Source of the DNA: an uncultured bacterium
GTDB taxonomy: Bacteria > Armatimonadota > Hebobacteria > CAIYQO01
Reading direction: 5' to 3'
Length of the DNA stretch: 64,000 nt
Assembly: GCA_903928345.1 (NCBI GenBank)
Contig: CAIYQO010000208.1
Location: 1 to 64,000 of the forward strand
Within the stretch, counting starts at the first letter, position 1. Each line of letters opens with the position of its first letter. The notes beneath the pieces were generated by a model. The model had not been told where the DNA came from. It saw only the letters and a program-made list of their open reading frames with translations, and searched no databases. The position numbers and the translations under genes are program-made. Below are positions 44,013 to 52,473 of the stretch, piece by piece.

Positions 44013-44441
44013 ATGCCCCAGGCGAAAAGCGGCGACACCGTAAACGTGCATTACACCGGCACGCTGGAGGATGGCACGGTCTTCGATTCCTCGACGGATC
44101 GCGAGCCGTTGAACTTTACCCTCGGCGAGGGCGAGGTGATTCCCGGCTTCGACGCCGGCGTCATCGGCATGGAGGTCGGGGAGACGAAGACGGTCAATAT
44201 CCCCGCCGCGCAGGCCTACGGCGACCCCCGCGAAGAGCTGATCGTCACCTTCGAGCGCGGCGCCTTCCCCGACGATCTCGAGCCCAACGTCGGCCAGCAC
44301 CTGCAGCTCACCATGCAGGACGGCTCGCCAATCATGGTGCTCGTCACCGCCGTCAACGACGACGACGTCACCCTCGACGCCAACCATTTCCTCGCGGGGA
44401 AGGACCTGACGTTCAAGCTGACGCTGGAGAGCATCGAATAG
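44013..44441 (+). CDS. FKBP-type peptidyl-prolyl isomerase, SlyD-like
   Basis: The 142-residue cytoplasmic product has the FKBP core VHYTGTLEDGTVFDSS, then GEGEVIPGFDAGVIGME, an insert-in-flap domain (about 65-120) and NHFLAGKDLTFKLTLESIE at the end. That is the SlyD layout without the His-rich metal tail. It folds or protects proteins by turning prolyl bonds. The start is ATG 44013 behind AAAGG. Confidence 0.92.
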   Translation: MPQAKSGDTVNVHYTGTLEDGTVFDSSTDREPLNFTLGEGEVIPGFDAGVIGMEVGETKTVNIPAAQAYGDPREELIVTFERGAFPDDLEPNVGQHLQLTMQDGSPIMVLVTAVNDDDVTLDANHFLAGKDLTFKLTLESIE

Positions 44442-44467
44442 GTTCCTCGGTGGGATGCGAATGACCG

Positions 44468-44505
44468 ACGGTCTGTGCGGGTGAATTTCCCCTCGCACAG
44501 GCCGT
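44468..44505. terminator. Two-way terminator between the FKBP and glycyl radical enzyme genes
   Basis: ACGGTCTGTGCG (44468-44479) pairs, with one G-T pair, with CGCACAGGCCGT (44494-44505). TTTTTG follows. The stem is almost the same as that at 12277-12315. Confidence 0.75.
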
Positions 44506-44524
44506 TTTTGTTATCGGTTCCGGC

Positions 44525-46660
44525 TTACCCCAGCCGGTGCTTCTCCCGCGCCATAACATACGCTTGCAGCTCGGGCGTGAGACGCACGAAAAAGTTGGAA
44601 TAGCCGGCGACGCGCACGGAGAGGTCGGCGTAGCGCTCCGGGTGGGCTTGCGCGGCTTCGAGCCGGGCGACATCGGCGGTGCTGAGCTGCAGCTCGATGC
44701 CGCCGAGGGTGAAGTACCCCTCGCACAGCGCCTGCGCCGCCTGCCGGGTGACGTCGTCGGCGATGATCTCCGGGGCGAACTCCAGCAGCAGCGAGCCGCC
44801 GTTGGCGAAGCGTTGCTGCGGCAGACGCGCGGCGGAGCGCAACACGGCCGTCGGCCCGTGGGTCGCCTGCCCCGTGGAGGGATCCATCGAGTGCGAGATC
44901 GGCGCGCCGGCCTGCCGCCCGTCGGGCGACGCCCCGGTGCGCCGGCCGATCTCCACATTCTGCACAAACGACCACATCCCCGGCGTGAAGCGCCCGCCGC
45001 GGGCGTTTTGGTGCTCCGCCACGGCGTCGCAGAAGGCGTCGACCATGCGCACCGCCACGCTATCCGCCGTCGGGTTGTCCGTGCCGTACTTCGGCGGCTG
45101 CGTTTGCAGCAGGCCGTGCAGCGCGGTGAAGCCGGTGAAATTCGCCGCCAGGGCCGCGCGCAGCTCCGCCATGGAGATGCGCCCTTCGTCGAACACCAGG
45201 GTCTGCACGGCCAGGAAGGCGTCCACCGCCGTCGCCAGCGCGCAACCCTGGAAGCCCGTCATGTTGTAGCGCGCGCCGCCCGCGGTCAGGTCGGCGGCGT
45301 TGGCCAGGCAGTCGCGCAGCAGCACCGACATCAACGGGCGCGGCAGCAGGGCGCGTTTCACCACGTCCCCCATGTTCGCCGTGGCGACGGCGCGCGCCAC
45401 GCCCCGGCGCATCGCCCCCTCCCAGCGCGCCCACAACGCGTCCGTCGAAGCCGGCGGGTCGGCGATGGCCGTCACCCGCGGCGGCACGCCCTCCGAGCGC
45501 AGCCCGAGCGCCTCCTCCAGCCAGTCGTAGAAGGAGACGTACCCCGGCCAGCTCGCCGGCCGCTGGTAGCCCATGCCGGCGATGGTGGGCTCGTGGCAGC
45601 CGAACAGGGCAAACTCCGCCGCGTCCTCCCGCGGCACGCCGAGGGCGGTCAAGGCGGTGATGTACGTCACCTCGTTGAACATCTGCGGCATGATGGCGCC
45701 GCGGGCCATTAGCGCGAAGGCGCCGGCCAGGAAGGCGGGGTCCTGCGCGGGATGCCAGCGGATGGCGATCTGCGCGCCCAGATTGCCCATGCTCGCGGCG
45801 ACGTCCAGGCAGAGGGTGCTCAAGGCATTCACCCCGCTCGCGCCGTCCCGTGTCGTGCCGCCCAGCGTGATCGTTTGCGCGTGCGAGCCCATCTGGCCCA
45901 GCACGTTCTCGTACAGCTTCACCCACAGGCAGCAGAGCAGCTCATGCGCCTCCTCGCGCGTGAGCGTCCCCGCCGCCACGTCGCGGGCGTAGTAGGGATA
46001 CAGGTACTGATCCAGGCGGCCCAGGCACGATGCGGCGGGCGTCTCCAGGTACAGCGCCACGTAGGTGAACCACACCGCCTGCAGGGCGTCGCGAAAGGTG
46101 GTCGCCGGCCCGGCGGGTACGCGGCGGCAGCGGGCGGCGATCTCCCGCAGCTCGCGCGCCCGTTCGGCATCCGCGGTCTGCGCCTGGCACTCCGCCTCGT
46201 CCGCATACCGCTCCGCCCACGCGCACACGGCGTTGCACGCACGCGCCGCGGCGGTGAGGAACGCCGCGCCTTCCGTGTCGTCCACCGTCGCCAGTCGCGC
46301 CTCGGCCTGCGCCTGCAGGCCGCGCAGGCCGTGGGTGAGCACCGCGGGGAAGTCGGCGATGAGGTAGGGGTGTTCGGCGCTGCCCTGCGCGACGGCGTCG
46401 TCGACCTCGGGATACCCCGACGCGCCGCGGCACCCCACCAGCAGCTCGTCGGCGGCGATGGGGGTGGGCACACCGGCGAAGACGGCCTCCAGCACGGCGG
46501 CGATGCGCAGCGCCTGCGGTTGCCCGGCGGTGGCGGCCAACGCGTCTTGTGCCAGCGTGTGCCGGACATCGGGCATCGCGCGGACGAGATCGCGGCCCAG
46601 CGCGCATTCGCGCAGGCGGGCGACGCGCGGAGTGACGGGGGCCAGGCAGGGCGTCTTCAT
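44525..46660 (-). CDS. Second glycyl radical enzyme (PFL-like) of unknown substrate
   Basis: The 711-residue product has Cys355 with the following Glu in FGCHEPT and the radical Gly686 in RVAGYSNFF, 26 residues from the end. Like the enzyme at 23155 it is of the GCxEP branch, shorter than the usual ~780-850, and has no activase in the window. His after the active Cys is unusual. The two paralogues share RLDQYLYPYYARDVAAG-type blocks but differ widely elsewhere, so different substrates are likely. There is no ribosome site. TATAAT lies 6 bases before ATG 46660, so the mRNA should be leaderless. Confidence 0.88.
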   Translation of the reverse strand: MKTPCLAPVTPRVARLRECALGRDLVRAMPDVRHTLAQDALAATAGQPQALRIAAVLEAVFAGVPTPIAADELLVGCRGASGYPEVDDAVAQGSAEHPYLIADFPAVLTHGLRGLQAQAEARLATVDDTEGAAFLTAAARACNAVCAWAERYADEAECQAQTADAERARELREIAARCRRVPAGPATTFRDALQAVWFTYVALYLETPAASCLGRLDQYLYPYYARDVAAGTLTREEAHELLCCLWVKLYENVLGQMGSHAQTITLGGTTRDGASGVNALSTLCLDVAASMGNLGAQIAIRWHPAQDPAFLAGAFALMARGAIMPQMFNEVTYITALTALGVPREDAAEFALFGCHEPTIAGMGYQRPASWPGYVSFYDWLEEALGLRSEGVPPRVTAIADPPASTDALWARWEGAMRRGVARAVATANMGDVVKRALLPRPLMSVLLRDCLANAADLTAGGARYNMTGFQGCALATAVDAFLAVQTLVFDEGRISMAELRAALAANFTGFTALHGLLQTQPPKYGTDNPTADSVAVRMVDAFCDAVAEHQNARGGRFTPGMWSFVQNVEIGRRTGASPDGRQAGAPISHSMDPSTGQATHGPTAVLRSAARLPQQRFANGGSLLLEFAPEIIADDVTRQAAQALCEGYFTLGGIELQLSTADVARLEAAQAHPERYADLSVRVAGYSNFFVRLTPELQAYVMAREKHRLG

Positions 46661-46666
46661 ACCGGG

Positions 46667-46672
46667 ATTATA
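46667..46672 (-). promoter_or_regulatory. -10 box directly upstream of the second glycyl radical enzyme
   Basis: Perfect TATAAT on the minus strand ends 6 bases before the ATG, placing the transcription start on the A of the start codon. No ribosome site or clear -35 box is visible. Confidence 0.65.
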
Positions 46673-46763
46673 AACATATTGCACAGGGAAGGGAAGGAGT
46701 TGGCGCGCTTTGTGCGAATAGGGACATTACTAATCACTCGGCCCGGCCGAACAGGAGGTTACT

Positions 46764-47045
46764 ATGGGCGAAGGGTTTACCGAGGACATCAAGGTCAACG
46801 GCGAGCAACTGCTTGCGAAGGTGAAGGAGCTGCTGCACGAGACGAACATCCGCTCCATCACCATCAAGGACAAGGACGGCAAGGAGATTCTGGTGATCCC
46901 GCTCTCCGTGGGGATCATCGGCGGCATTTTCGTCCCGCAGTTGGCCACGCTGGCCGCCGTGGGCGCGGTGGCGGCGCTGCTGACGGACTGCACCATCACC
47001 ATCGACCGGAAACTCGAACCCCCGGCGGCCCCGCCGGAGGTGTAA
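46764..47045 (+). CDS. DUF4342-like small membrane protein
   Basis: The 93-residue product starts with a predicted helix (INVNGEQ-like KVNGEQLLAKVKELLHE). A beta pair RSITIKDKDGKEILVIPL follows, then a hydrophobic segment (about 48-72). This matches my memory of DUF4342, a small membrane-associated family of unknown role. The start is ATG 46764 behind GGAGG. Confidence 0.72.
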   Translation: MGEGFTEDIKVNGEQLLAKVKELLHETNIRSITIKDKDGKEILVIPLSVGIIGGIFVPQLATLAAVGAVAALLTDCTITIDRKLEPPAAPPEV

Positions 47046-47064
47046 CAATCGCTGCACGACAACG

Positions 47065-47089
47065 GACCGCCGGCATTTCACCGGCGGTC
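47065..47089 (+). terminator. Terminator of the DUF4342-like gene
   Basis: GACCGCCGG (47065-47073) pairs with CCGGCGGTC (47081-47089), followed by TTCGTGTGTTT. Confidence 0.65.
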
Positions 47090-47144
47090 TTCGTGTGTTT
47101 GCCGGGCAACCCACCGCCGTGCCGCACCAAAAGTCAGGGGTACC

Positions 47145-47173
47145 TTGACAGGGGAGAGTACGCGTCTGATAAT
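47145..47173 (+). promoter_or_regulatory. Promoter of the lipoprotein gene
   Basis: TTGACA at 47145-47150 and GATAAT at 47168-47173 are separated by 17 bases, within TGATAATAC. The leader is about 55 bases. Confidence 0.7.
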
Positions 47174-47233
47174 ACAGCATAACCCGTTATAGAATTTGCC
47201 TATCGCGGGAGGTGTCTCCTGAAGGAGGATAAG

Positions 47234-47782
47234 ATGCGCAATATGCTGTTCGTGGCCCTGCTGGGGCTCGTCGCCGCCTTGCTGATAGGCTGCAATGGTA
47301 TCAACGGGAAGGTCACGCTGCCGGTGAATATCCCGGACCAGGCGTATAACAGCCAGGGACAGGCTCCCATTGACGGGAGTGTCTTCCAGGGTGCACCCGT
47401 CGACGTGTCCGGCACGGACCTGTGGACGAAGTATTCGTCGCACATCAAGAGCATCGACCAGATCGTGTTGACGGGCACCGTGAACAATCAGAGCAACAAC
47501 GTCGCGAAGGTAACCCTGTACGTCAGCGACAACGCCGGGCTGTCTGCGAGTGACGTGAGCCAGATGACGTATCTCACCGACTTCACCGTGGCCGCGGGCA
47601 CGCAGAGCGTGAATAAAACGGTCGTGCTGAACGACACCATCAACAACATCATCCGCGACGGGAAGTTCTCCATCTACGGCTTCGGCACGGTGACCAGCAA
47701 CGGCACCCCGCAGCCGGTGAATCTCACCACGACGAATATGGTCGCGAACATCGGCGTCACGGTGAATGTCTCGGTGAACTAA
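47234..47782 (+). CDS. Small lipoprotein of unknown function
   Basis: The 182-residue product has a lipoprotein signal (MRNMLFVALLGLVAALLIGC; the Cys at 20 would be acylated). A beta-rich domain follows (IDQIVLTGTVNNQSNNVAKVTLYVSD, FTVAAGTQSVNKTVVLNDTI). The pattern recalls LEA-type or small immunoglobulin-like domains, but no family is certain. The start is ATG 47234 behind AAGGAGG. Its promoter and terminator are clear, so it is a single-gene unit. Confidence 0.72.
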   Translation: MRNMLFVALLGLVAALLIGCNGINGKVTLPVNIPDQAYNSQGQAPIDGSVFQGAPVDVSGTDLWTKYSSHIKSIDQIVLTGTVNNQSNNVAKVTLYVSDNAGLSASDVSQMTYLTDFTVAAGTQSVNKTVVLNDTINNIIRDGKFSIYGFGTVTSNGTPQPVNLTTTNMVANIGVTVNVSVN

Positions 47783-47806
47783 CCGGGCACACATACCACC
47801 CACCCG

Positions 47807-47837
47807 ACGGGGCCGCTCGCAGCGCGAGCGGCCCCGT
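47807..47837 (+). terminator. Terminator of the lipoprotein gene
   Basis: The 14-base arms 47807-47820 and 47824-47837 pair perfectly around AGC, followed by CTGCTTG. Confidence 0.75.
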
Positions 47838-47902
47838 CTGCTTGACCGCCTACGGGGAAACCGATACCATACCAGTGAAAGTTACGCAGAGAGGAGTGCG
47901 CC

Positions 47903-48919
47903 GTGAAACGGATTGCGCCATTGTTGTTCCTGCTGGTCGGTGCGCTGGTCGGGTTGCTGGGCGGTGCGGTGATGTCCACCGCGAAGTCGGAAGTGGCACA
48001 GGCCGATTACGGTCAGGTGCTGGCGTCGGCGGGCGACACCAATATCACGCGCGGTCACCTGGCGGAGTACGCCATCGAGTCGGTGGGGAAGCAGATCCTC
48101 ATCAACGAAATGCGCAAGATCGCCGTGGTAGAGGAAGCCGCGCGCTTGAACGGCATCACCGCCACCCCCGCGGAAGTGGAGCAGCGCGTGAAGGAGAGCT
48201 TCGACTTCGCTGAAAATACGCAGGTGGCGGCGCAGATGAAGGCGGAACCGCGGCCGTTGCTGGCGGATCGCCTGCGTGCCGTGCTGCTGGAAGAGAAGAT
48301 GCTGAATATCACCGCCAATGAAAATGACGGACGCGCCTTCTACACCAAGCATCCCCAGATGTTCATCCACCCGGCGCGCGTGAAGCTCATCTGCGTCGCC
48401 TGCGACACCGAGGAGCGTGCCGCGAACGCGCTGGGACGCTTGAAGAACGGTGAGGATCCCAATACCGTGAGCAGCGAGGAGTCGGACGACAAGGATCTGA
48501 AAGAGAATAAAGGCGAGGTGGGGTGGTTCACGCAAAGCCAGATGAGCCCCGAGGTGGCGAAGGCCATCTTCGGCGACGACAAGCATCCGGCGCTGCAGGT
48601 GAAGCAATTCTCCAACGTGATTCGGTACACCTACGATAACGTGGTGAAGCAGGACCAGCACGAGCAGTTCCTGGTCTTCTACGTCTCCGACCTCACGCCC
48701 GCGGTCATCAATACCTACGATACCGCCGCCGGCGCCGCGCTCTTCTACGCCCGCGCGGACAAGTACTTGCGTCTGGAACCCGCCTGGTATCACGCGCGCG
48801 AGCAAGAAATTACCTACAAAGTGCGCGAAGACCTGTTCGACGAGAACGCGAAGATGATCGTGCTCCCGGCGCAGGCCCTCCAGAAGACGGCCGACCAGCC
48901 CGCGCCCCAGTTACGCTAA
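47903..48919 (+). CDS. SurA/parvulin-like secreted foldase
   Basis: The 338-residue product has an N-terminal hydrophobic signal or anchor (about 4-24). A helical SurA-like part follows (ITRGHLAEYAIESVGKQILI, EVEQRVKESFDF). A parvulin-like domain (about 155-255: HPARVKLICVACDTEERAANAL, GEVGWFTQSQMSPEVAKAIF) then precedes an extension. It should aid folding of exported proteins, though some parvulin catalytic residues are hard to place. The start is GTG 47903 behind GAGGAG. It ends at a strong terminator. Confidence 0.82.
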   Translation: MKRIAPLLFLLVGALVGLLGGAVMSTAKSEVAQADYGQVLASAGDTNITRGHLAEYAIESVGKQILINEMRKIAVVEEAARLNGITATPAEVEQRVKESFDFAENTQVAAQMKAEPRPLLADRLRAVLLEEKMLNITANENDGRAFYTKHPQMFIHPARVKLICVACDTEERAANALGRLKNGEDPNTVSSEESDDKDLKENKGEVGWFTQSQMSPEVAKAIFGDDKHPALQVKQFSNVIRYTYDNVVKQDQHEQFLVFYVSDLTPAVINTYDTAAGAALFYARADKYLRLEPAWYHAREQEITYKVREDLFDENAKMIVLPAQALQKTADQPAPQLR

Positions 48920-48932
48920 TCGGGACAGCGAA

Positions 48933-48962
48933 AGACGGCGCCCACCACGGTGGGCGCCGTCT
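48933..48962 (+). terminator. Terminator of the foldase gene
   Basis: The 13-base arms 48933-48945 and 48950-48962 pair perfectly around CACG and are followed by TTTTTT, a textbook intrinsic terminator. Confidence 0.9.
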
Positions 48963-48987
48963 TTTTTCGGGTGCAGGCTTCTCGTGA

Positions 48988-49131
48988 GAAAACCGCAAAG
49001 GCGCAAAGGGCGCAAAGGAGACCGCAAAGATATTTTTAAGACTTCGCATCAATAGGAGGCCTTCAGCCACGGCTAACCACCCCGGCCCGCCCCTCTTCTC
49101 TTTGTGTATCCTTTGTGTCTTTGCGGTTTTC
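48988..49131 (-). repeat. Dispersed ~150-bp hairpin repeat, copy 3 (inverted)
   Basis: Read on the minus strand it follows the plan of the copies at 1988 and 32095: GAAAACCGCAAAGACAC, then GCAAAGAGAAG, a variable centre, AAGTCTTAAAAATATC and a right arm ending GCGGTTTTC. The shared AGTCTTAAAAATATC block makes it closest to copy 1. Confidence 0.85.
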
Positions 49132-49169
49132 TTGCGGAAGTAGGGGGCGCTGCGCCACTGGATGGCTGG

Positions 49170-51200
49170 CTAGAACACCAGCCCGCCGCGGCCCGCGCGC
49201 CAGGCCATCGGGCGCATGAAGAAGCGCGAGGAGACCACGGTGACGTGGGGCCGGTTCAGCAGCGCGGTGCGCAGCCGGCCGGCGGTGAAGTTGTGCAGGA
49301 AGTGCGTGAGCGCGCTGCCCGTCTCGAACTCCGGTACCACCACGATCACGCGGTCGCCGCTGCGCTCCAGGTCGGTCCAGTCGATGTAGTCGAGGATCGG
49401 CTCGATAAGCCAGCGATACGGCGAAGGCACGATATCCAGCTTGATCTCCTGCCCGATGTACGGTTCCACAAAGTCGCGCCACTTCGCCTTCAGGCGCTCC
49501 GTCTTCTCCGGGTCCATCTCGATATGCACGGCGCGGAACTCGTTGCCGGGTCGACCCTCCGCGATCGCGCGCCCGCATTCCAACCCCTCCAGGATGCCGC
49601 GGTGTACGTCGGAGGAGACGAGGACGAGTACGGTGAGGGGCTCCGTGGGCTCGGAGAGCGGGTTAAAGTCCTCCGGACGCACCGTCATGATGCGGTCGAA
49701 CCACGTGTAATGCCGGTGGATCATCAAACAGATGCAGATGATGATGGGGATGAGCACCAGCACCATCCACGCGCCTTCACCGAACTTGCTCACCGCCACC
49801 ACAATCGTCACGATGCCGGTGACGGTCATGCCGATAAGGTTCAGGGTCATGCCGCCCACCCAGCCGCGCTCCTTCATGGTGGCCAGCTTCTTGGCCATGC
49901 CCAGTTGCGACAGGGTGAAGCAGAGGAAGACGCCGATGGAGTACAGGCCGATCAGGCGGCTGACGTCCGCCTGGAAGGCGACGGTGAGGATCAGGCTGAT
50001 GAGCGTGAGGGCGATGATGCCGCGGTTATACACCAGCCGGTCACCCTGGGTGACGAAGGCCTTGGGCGCGTAGTTGTCGCGCGCCACGAAGGCGAGCAGA
50101 CGCGGGAAGTCGGCGTAGCTGGTATTGGCCGCCACCATGAGAATGGCCAACGTGGCGAACTGCGTCAGCCAGTAGAAGATGCCGGTGAAGCCGGTCATGC
50201 CGAAGGTGGCCCGCGTCACCTGGGAGAGGATCGTCTCCGACCCCGCCGGGTGCGCGCCGTAGGCGTGCGCGGCGTAGGCGGTGCCCAGGAAGAGGAAGCC
50301 GAGAATGATGACGAGGAGCGCCAGCGTCTTGGCGGCGTTCTTTGGCTCCGGCGGCTGGAAGGCGGAGACGCCGTTGCTCACCGCCTCCACGCCGGTCATG
50401 GCGGAGCAGCCGTTGGAGAAGGAGCGCAGCAACAGCAGCAACCCCAGCACGGCGCCGGTCTCCGGCTTCATGATATCCGGCGGCAGGTGCAGCGCGACGG
50501 TGTTCATCGATCCGAGCTGTGCCAGATGGAAACCGCCGCCGATCCAGCGCACGAAGGTGGTGACAATCATCAACCCCACGGCGAAGGCGAAGCTATACAG
50601 CGGCAGCGCGAAGAAGGCACCCGACTCCTTGGTACCGCGCAGGTTGGCCAGCGCGATCAGCAGCACCAGCAACACGCAGACCAGCACGTTGATCTTCATC
50701 GACAATGGGCCGAGATGCACCACGTCGCTGAAGATGGGATACGCCGAGCGCAGTGCATCGACGCCGGAGCTGATGGACACCGCCACGGTGAGGATGTAGT
50801 CGATGAGCAGCGCCGCCGCGGCGACCAGCCCGACGAGGGGCCCCAGGTTGCTCTTGGCCACCGTGTAGGAGCCGCCGCTGGTGGGGTAGAGGTTCACCGC
50901 GCGCATGTAGCTGGTCGCCACGATGAGCATCAGCACCGCGATGGCGCCGATAATAATGTAGAACGCCAGTTGGTGCGCCGGCGAACCGACCGCCTTGGCG
51001 AGTTCCTTGAGCACCTCTTCCGGACCGTAGGCCACCGAGGAAATGGCGTCGGATGCGAAGACGGGCAGCGCCAGGAAGATGGGCAAACGGTGTTCCAGAT
51101 GCACGGAGGAAGCCAGCGGCTGGCCGAAGATGAACAACCGCGTCCGGGTTTTTAACGTCTGCCAGAAGTAACTGAACCAGTCAGCGCCTAACGTCGGCAT
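49170..51200 (-). CDS. kimA: KimA-type potassium/proton symporter (APC superfamily)
   Basis: The 676-residue product has about 12 membrane helices (to ~500) and a soluble C-terminal domain. Blocks such as LSSVAYGPEEVL-like DAISSVAYGPEEVLK, YPTSGGSYTVAKSNLG, DYILTVAVSISSGVDA, SFSNGCSAMTGVEAVSNG and AANTSYADFPRL match, from memory, the KimA (YdaO) potassium importer of Bacillus rather than true amino-acid permeases. The start ATG 51200 has only a weak ribosome site; 51245 is an alternative. A TTGACA-17-TATCCT promoter lies upstream. The ~60-base leader is too short for a c-di-AMP riboswitch. Confidence 0.85.
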   Translation of the reverse strand: MPTLGADWFSYFWQTLKTRTRLFIFGQPLASSVHLEHRLPIFLALPVFASDAISSVAYGPEEVLKELAKAVGSPAHQLAFYIIIGAIAVLMLIVATSYMRAVNLYPTSGGSYTVAKSNLGPLVGLVAAAALLIDYILTVAVSISSGVDALRSAYPIFSDVVHLGPLSMKINVLVCVLLVLLIALANLRGTKESGAFFALPLYSFAFAVGLMIVTTFVRWIGGGFHLAQLGSMNTVALHLPPDIMKPETGAVLGLLLLLRSFSNGCSAMTGVEAVSNGVSAFQPPEPKNAAKTLALLVIILGFLFLGTAYAAHAYGAHPAGSETILSQVTRATFGMTGFTGIFYWLTQFATLAILMVAANTSYADFPRLLAFVARDNYAPKAFVTQGDRLVYNRGIIALTLISLILTVAFQADVSRLIGLYSIGVFLCFTLSQLGMAKKLATMKERGWVGGMTLNLIGMTVTGIVTIVVAVSKFGEGAWMVLVLIPIIICICLMIHRHYTWFDRIMTVRPEDFNPLSEPTEPLTVLVLVSSDVHRGILEGLECGRAIAEGRPGNEFRAVHIEMDPEKTERLKAKWRDFVEPYIGQEIKLDIVPSPYRWLIEPILDYIDWTDLERSGDRVIVVVPEFETGSALTHFLHNFTAGRLRTALLNRPHVTVVSSRFFMRPMAWRAGRGGLVF

Positions 51201-51266
51201 GCAGTATTCCCAACCGGTGGCACGGCGGATCTTTGGTGGCGGCAAAGCCGTGCCAGACCGGGATGA

Positions 51267-51295
51267 AGGATACTACCGGGTACAGGGTCTGTCAA
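51267..51295 (-). promoter_or_regulatory. Promoter of kimA
   Basis: On the minus strand, TTGACA (51295-51290) and TATCCT (51272-51267) are separated by 17 bases. Confidence 0.7.
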
Positions 51296-51337
51296 CTGGT
51301 TTGTAACCTGCCGTTAACGTCCGCAAAGAAAAGGGGA

Positions 51338-52300
51338 TCACTTCTTTGTCGCGGCTTTGCCCTCCCACGTGCCGTCCGTACCCAATTCCGCGGCGCAAGC
51401 GTCGGTCAGCCAGCTTTTTGCCGCGGCGTCGCCCTTCAGGTAGGCATCCCAAAAGGCGGTGGTCGCCTGCAGGATCAGGGCGTGGAAGCGCGCGTCCGTC
51501 GGCGCCGGAGTGAGGCGCCCGCGCCCGCTGAAGACCATGTGGTCGCCGCCGGTGAAGATGAGCAGGTACTGATCCGCCGCGGTGATGTGGTCGAAGGGGA
51601 GGCGCCGGTCGGCAGCCTTCGTGTCGCCGATGGGGCTGTCGTCTTTGGTGCCGGTCATATGCAGAAGGGGGATGGCGATGGCGTCGTATGTCTTTTTCTC
51701 TACCTGCGCCGCGTTGGCGGGGGCGCTCTCGGCGATGGCGGCGGTGACACGCGGATCCCGGAAGGGCTGGCGGCCGTTGAGCGCCATCCCCGCCACCGCC
51801 AGCGTAGTGTAGCCGCCGAAGGAGTGCCCGGCCAGGCCGATGTGCCGCAGGTCGAGGCGGTGCCGGAGTGGCCCGTCGTCGTCCAGCTTCGTCACCTGGT
51901 CGAGGGCGAACTTCACGTCCAGCGGGCGGTCGATGGCGTTGCGTGGGTCGGCGGCGGCGCGGCGCATCGCCTGCAGCGGTTGCGCGCCCTGCAACACCGC
52001 GCTGTCGCTGCCCGGATGCTGAATATGCACCGACACATACCCGTGGCTCGCCCAGCGCTCCCCCTGGAACTGATACCCCTCGCAGGAGCCGCCCAGGCCG
52101 TGGGAGAAGACGATCACCGGGAAAGGCCCGTCACCCGTTTTGGGGTAATACACCTTCACCGGCAGCGTGCGCCCGCGCGCGGCATCCGTCCACGCCGTCC
52201 GCAGCGTGTCGACGGCAAACGGCCCCGGCCCGTCCTTATACGGCGCCGCCATCGCGCACCCGAGCGTGGCGAGGAGCAACACGAGAATAGGGAGACGCAT
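51338..52300 (-). CDS. Secreted alpha/beta hydrolase (PETase/PAF-acetylhydrolase-like)
   Basis: The 320-residue product has a signal peptide (MRLPILVLLLATLGCAMA) and an alpha/beta hydrolase domain. The nucleophile Ser is in GHSFGG (near residue 166), the Asp in GTKDDSPI and the His in GGDHMVF. SHGLGGSCEGYQ forms the oxyanion region. This layout fits dienelactone-hydrolase-like esterases of the PAF-acetylhydrolase/PETase type. The substrate is unknown. The start is ATG 52300 behind GGAGG. It stands alone. Confidence 0.87.
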   Translation of the reverse strand: MRLPILVLLLATLGCAMAAPYKDGPGPFAVDTLRTAWTDAARGRTLPVKVYYPKTGDGPFPVIVFSHGLGGSCEGYQFQGERWASHGYVSVHIQHPGSDSAVLQGAQPLQAMRRAAADPRNAIDRPLDVKFALDQVTKLDDDGPLRHRLDLRHIGLAGHSFGGYTTLAVAGMALNGRQPFRDPRVTAAIAESAPANAAQVEKKTYDAIAIPLLHMTGTKDDSPIGDTKAADRRLPFDHITAADQYLLIFTGGDHMVFSGRGRLTPAPTDARFHALILQATTAFWDAYLKGDAAAKSWLTDACAAELGTDGTWEGKAATKK

Positions 52301-52394
52301 GGCGAAATCCTCCGAAGTCCTACCCCTGATACGCGTCAGGACGCCGGTGGTTGCGTAATAACAGCTCCGTGCCGGGGTCGCATTTCCATCTGCA

Positions 52395-52435
52395 CCAAAT
52401 AAGTGGTGAGAATCTGTGGTTTCTCCCTCGTCTCT
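52395..52435. repeat. Decayed single arm of the 5701-type hairpin
   Basis: CACCAAATAAGTGGTGAG and ATCTGTGGTTTC resemble the right arm of the perfect inverted repeat at 5701-5835. The partner arm is missing. The rest of the 173-base gap (52301-52473) shows nothing. Confidence 0.45.
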
Positions 52436-52473
52436 CGCGGTCCGATAGACACGGACGGCGCGGGATTCCCTGC

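Noticed and set aside
49170-51200. Plain amino-acid permease label
   Set aside because: The sequence blocks and the C-terminal soluble domain agree better with the KimA potassium importer.
51201-51266. c-di-AMP (ydaO) riboswitch upstream of the KimA-like gene
   Set aside because: The leader is far too short for that aptamer, and its conserved motifs are absent.
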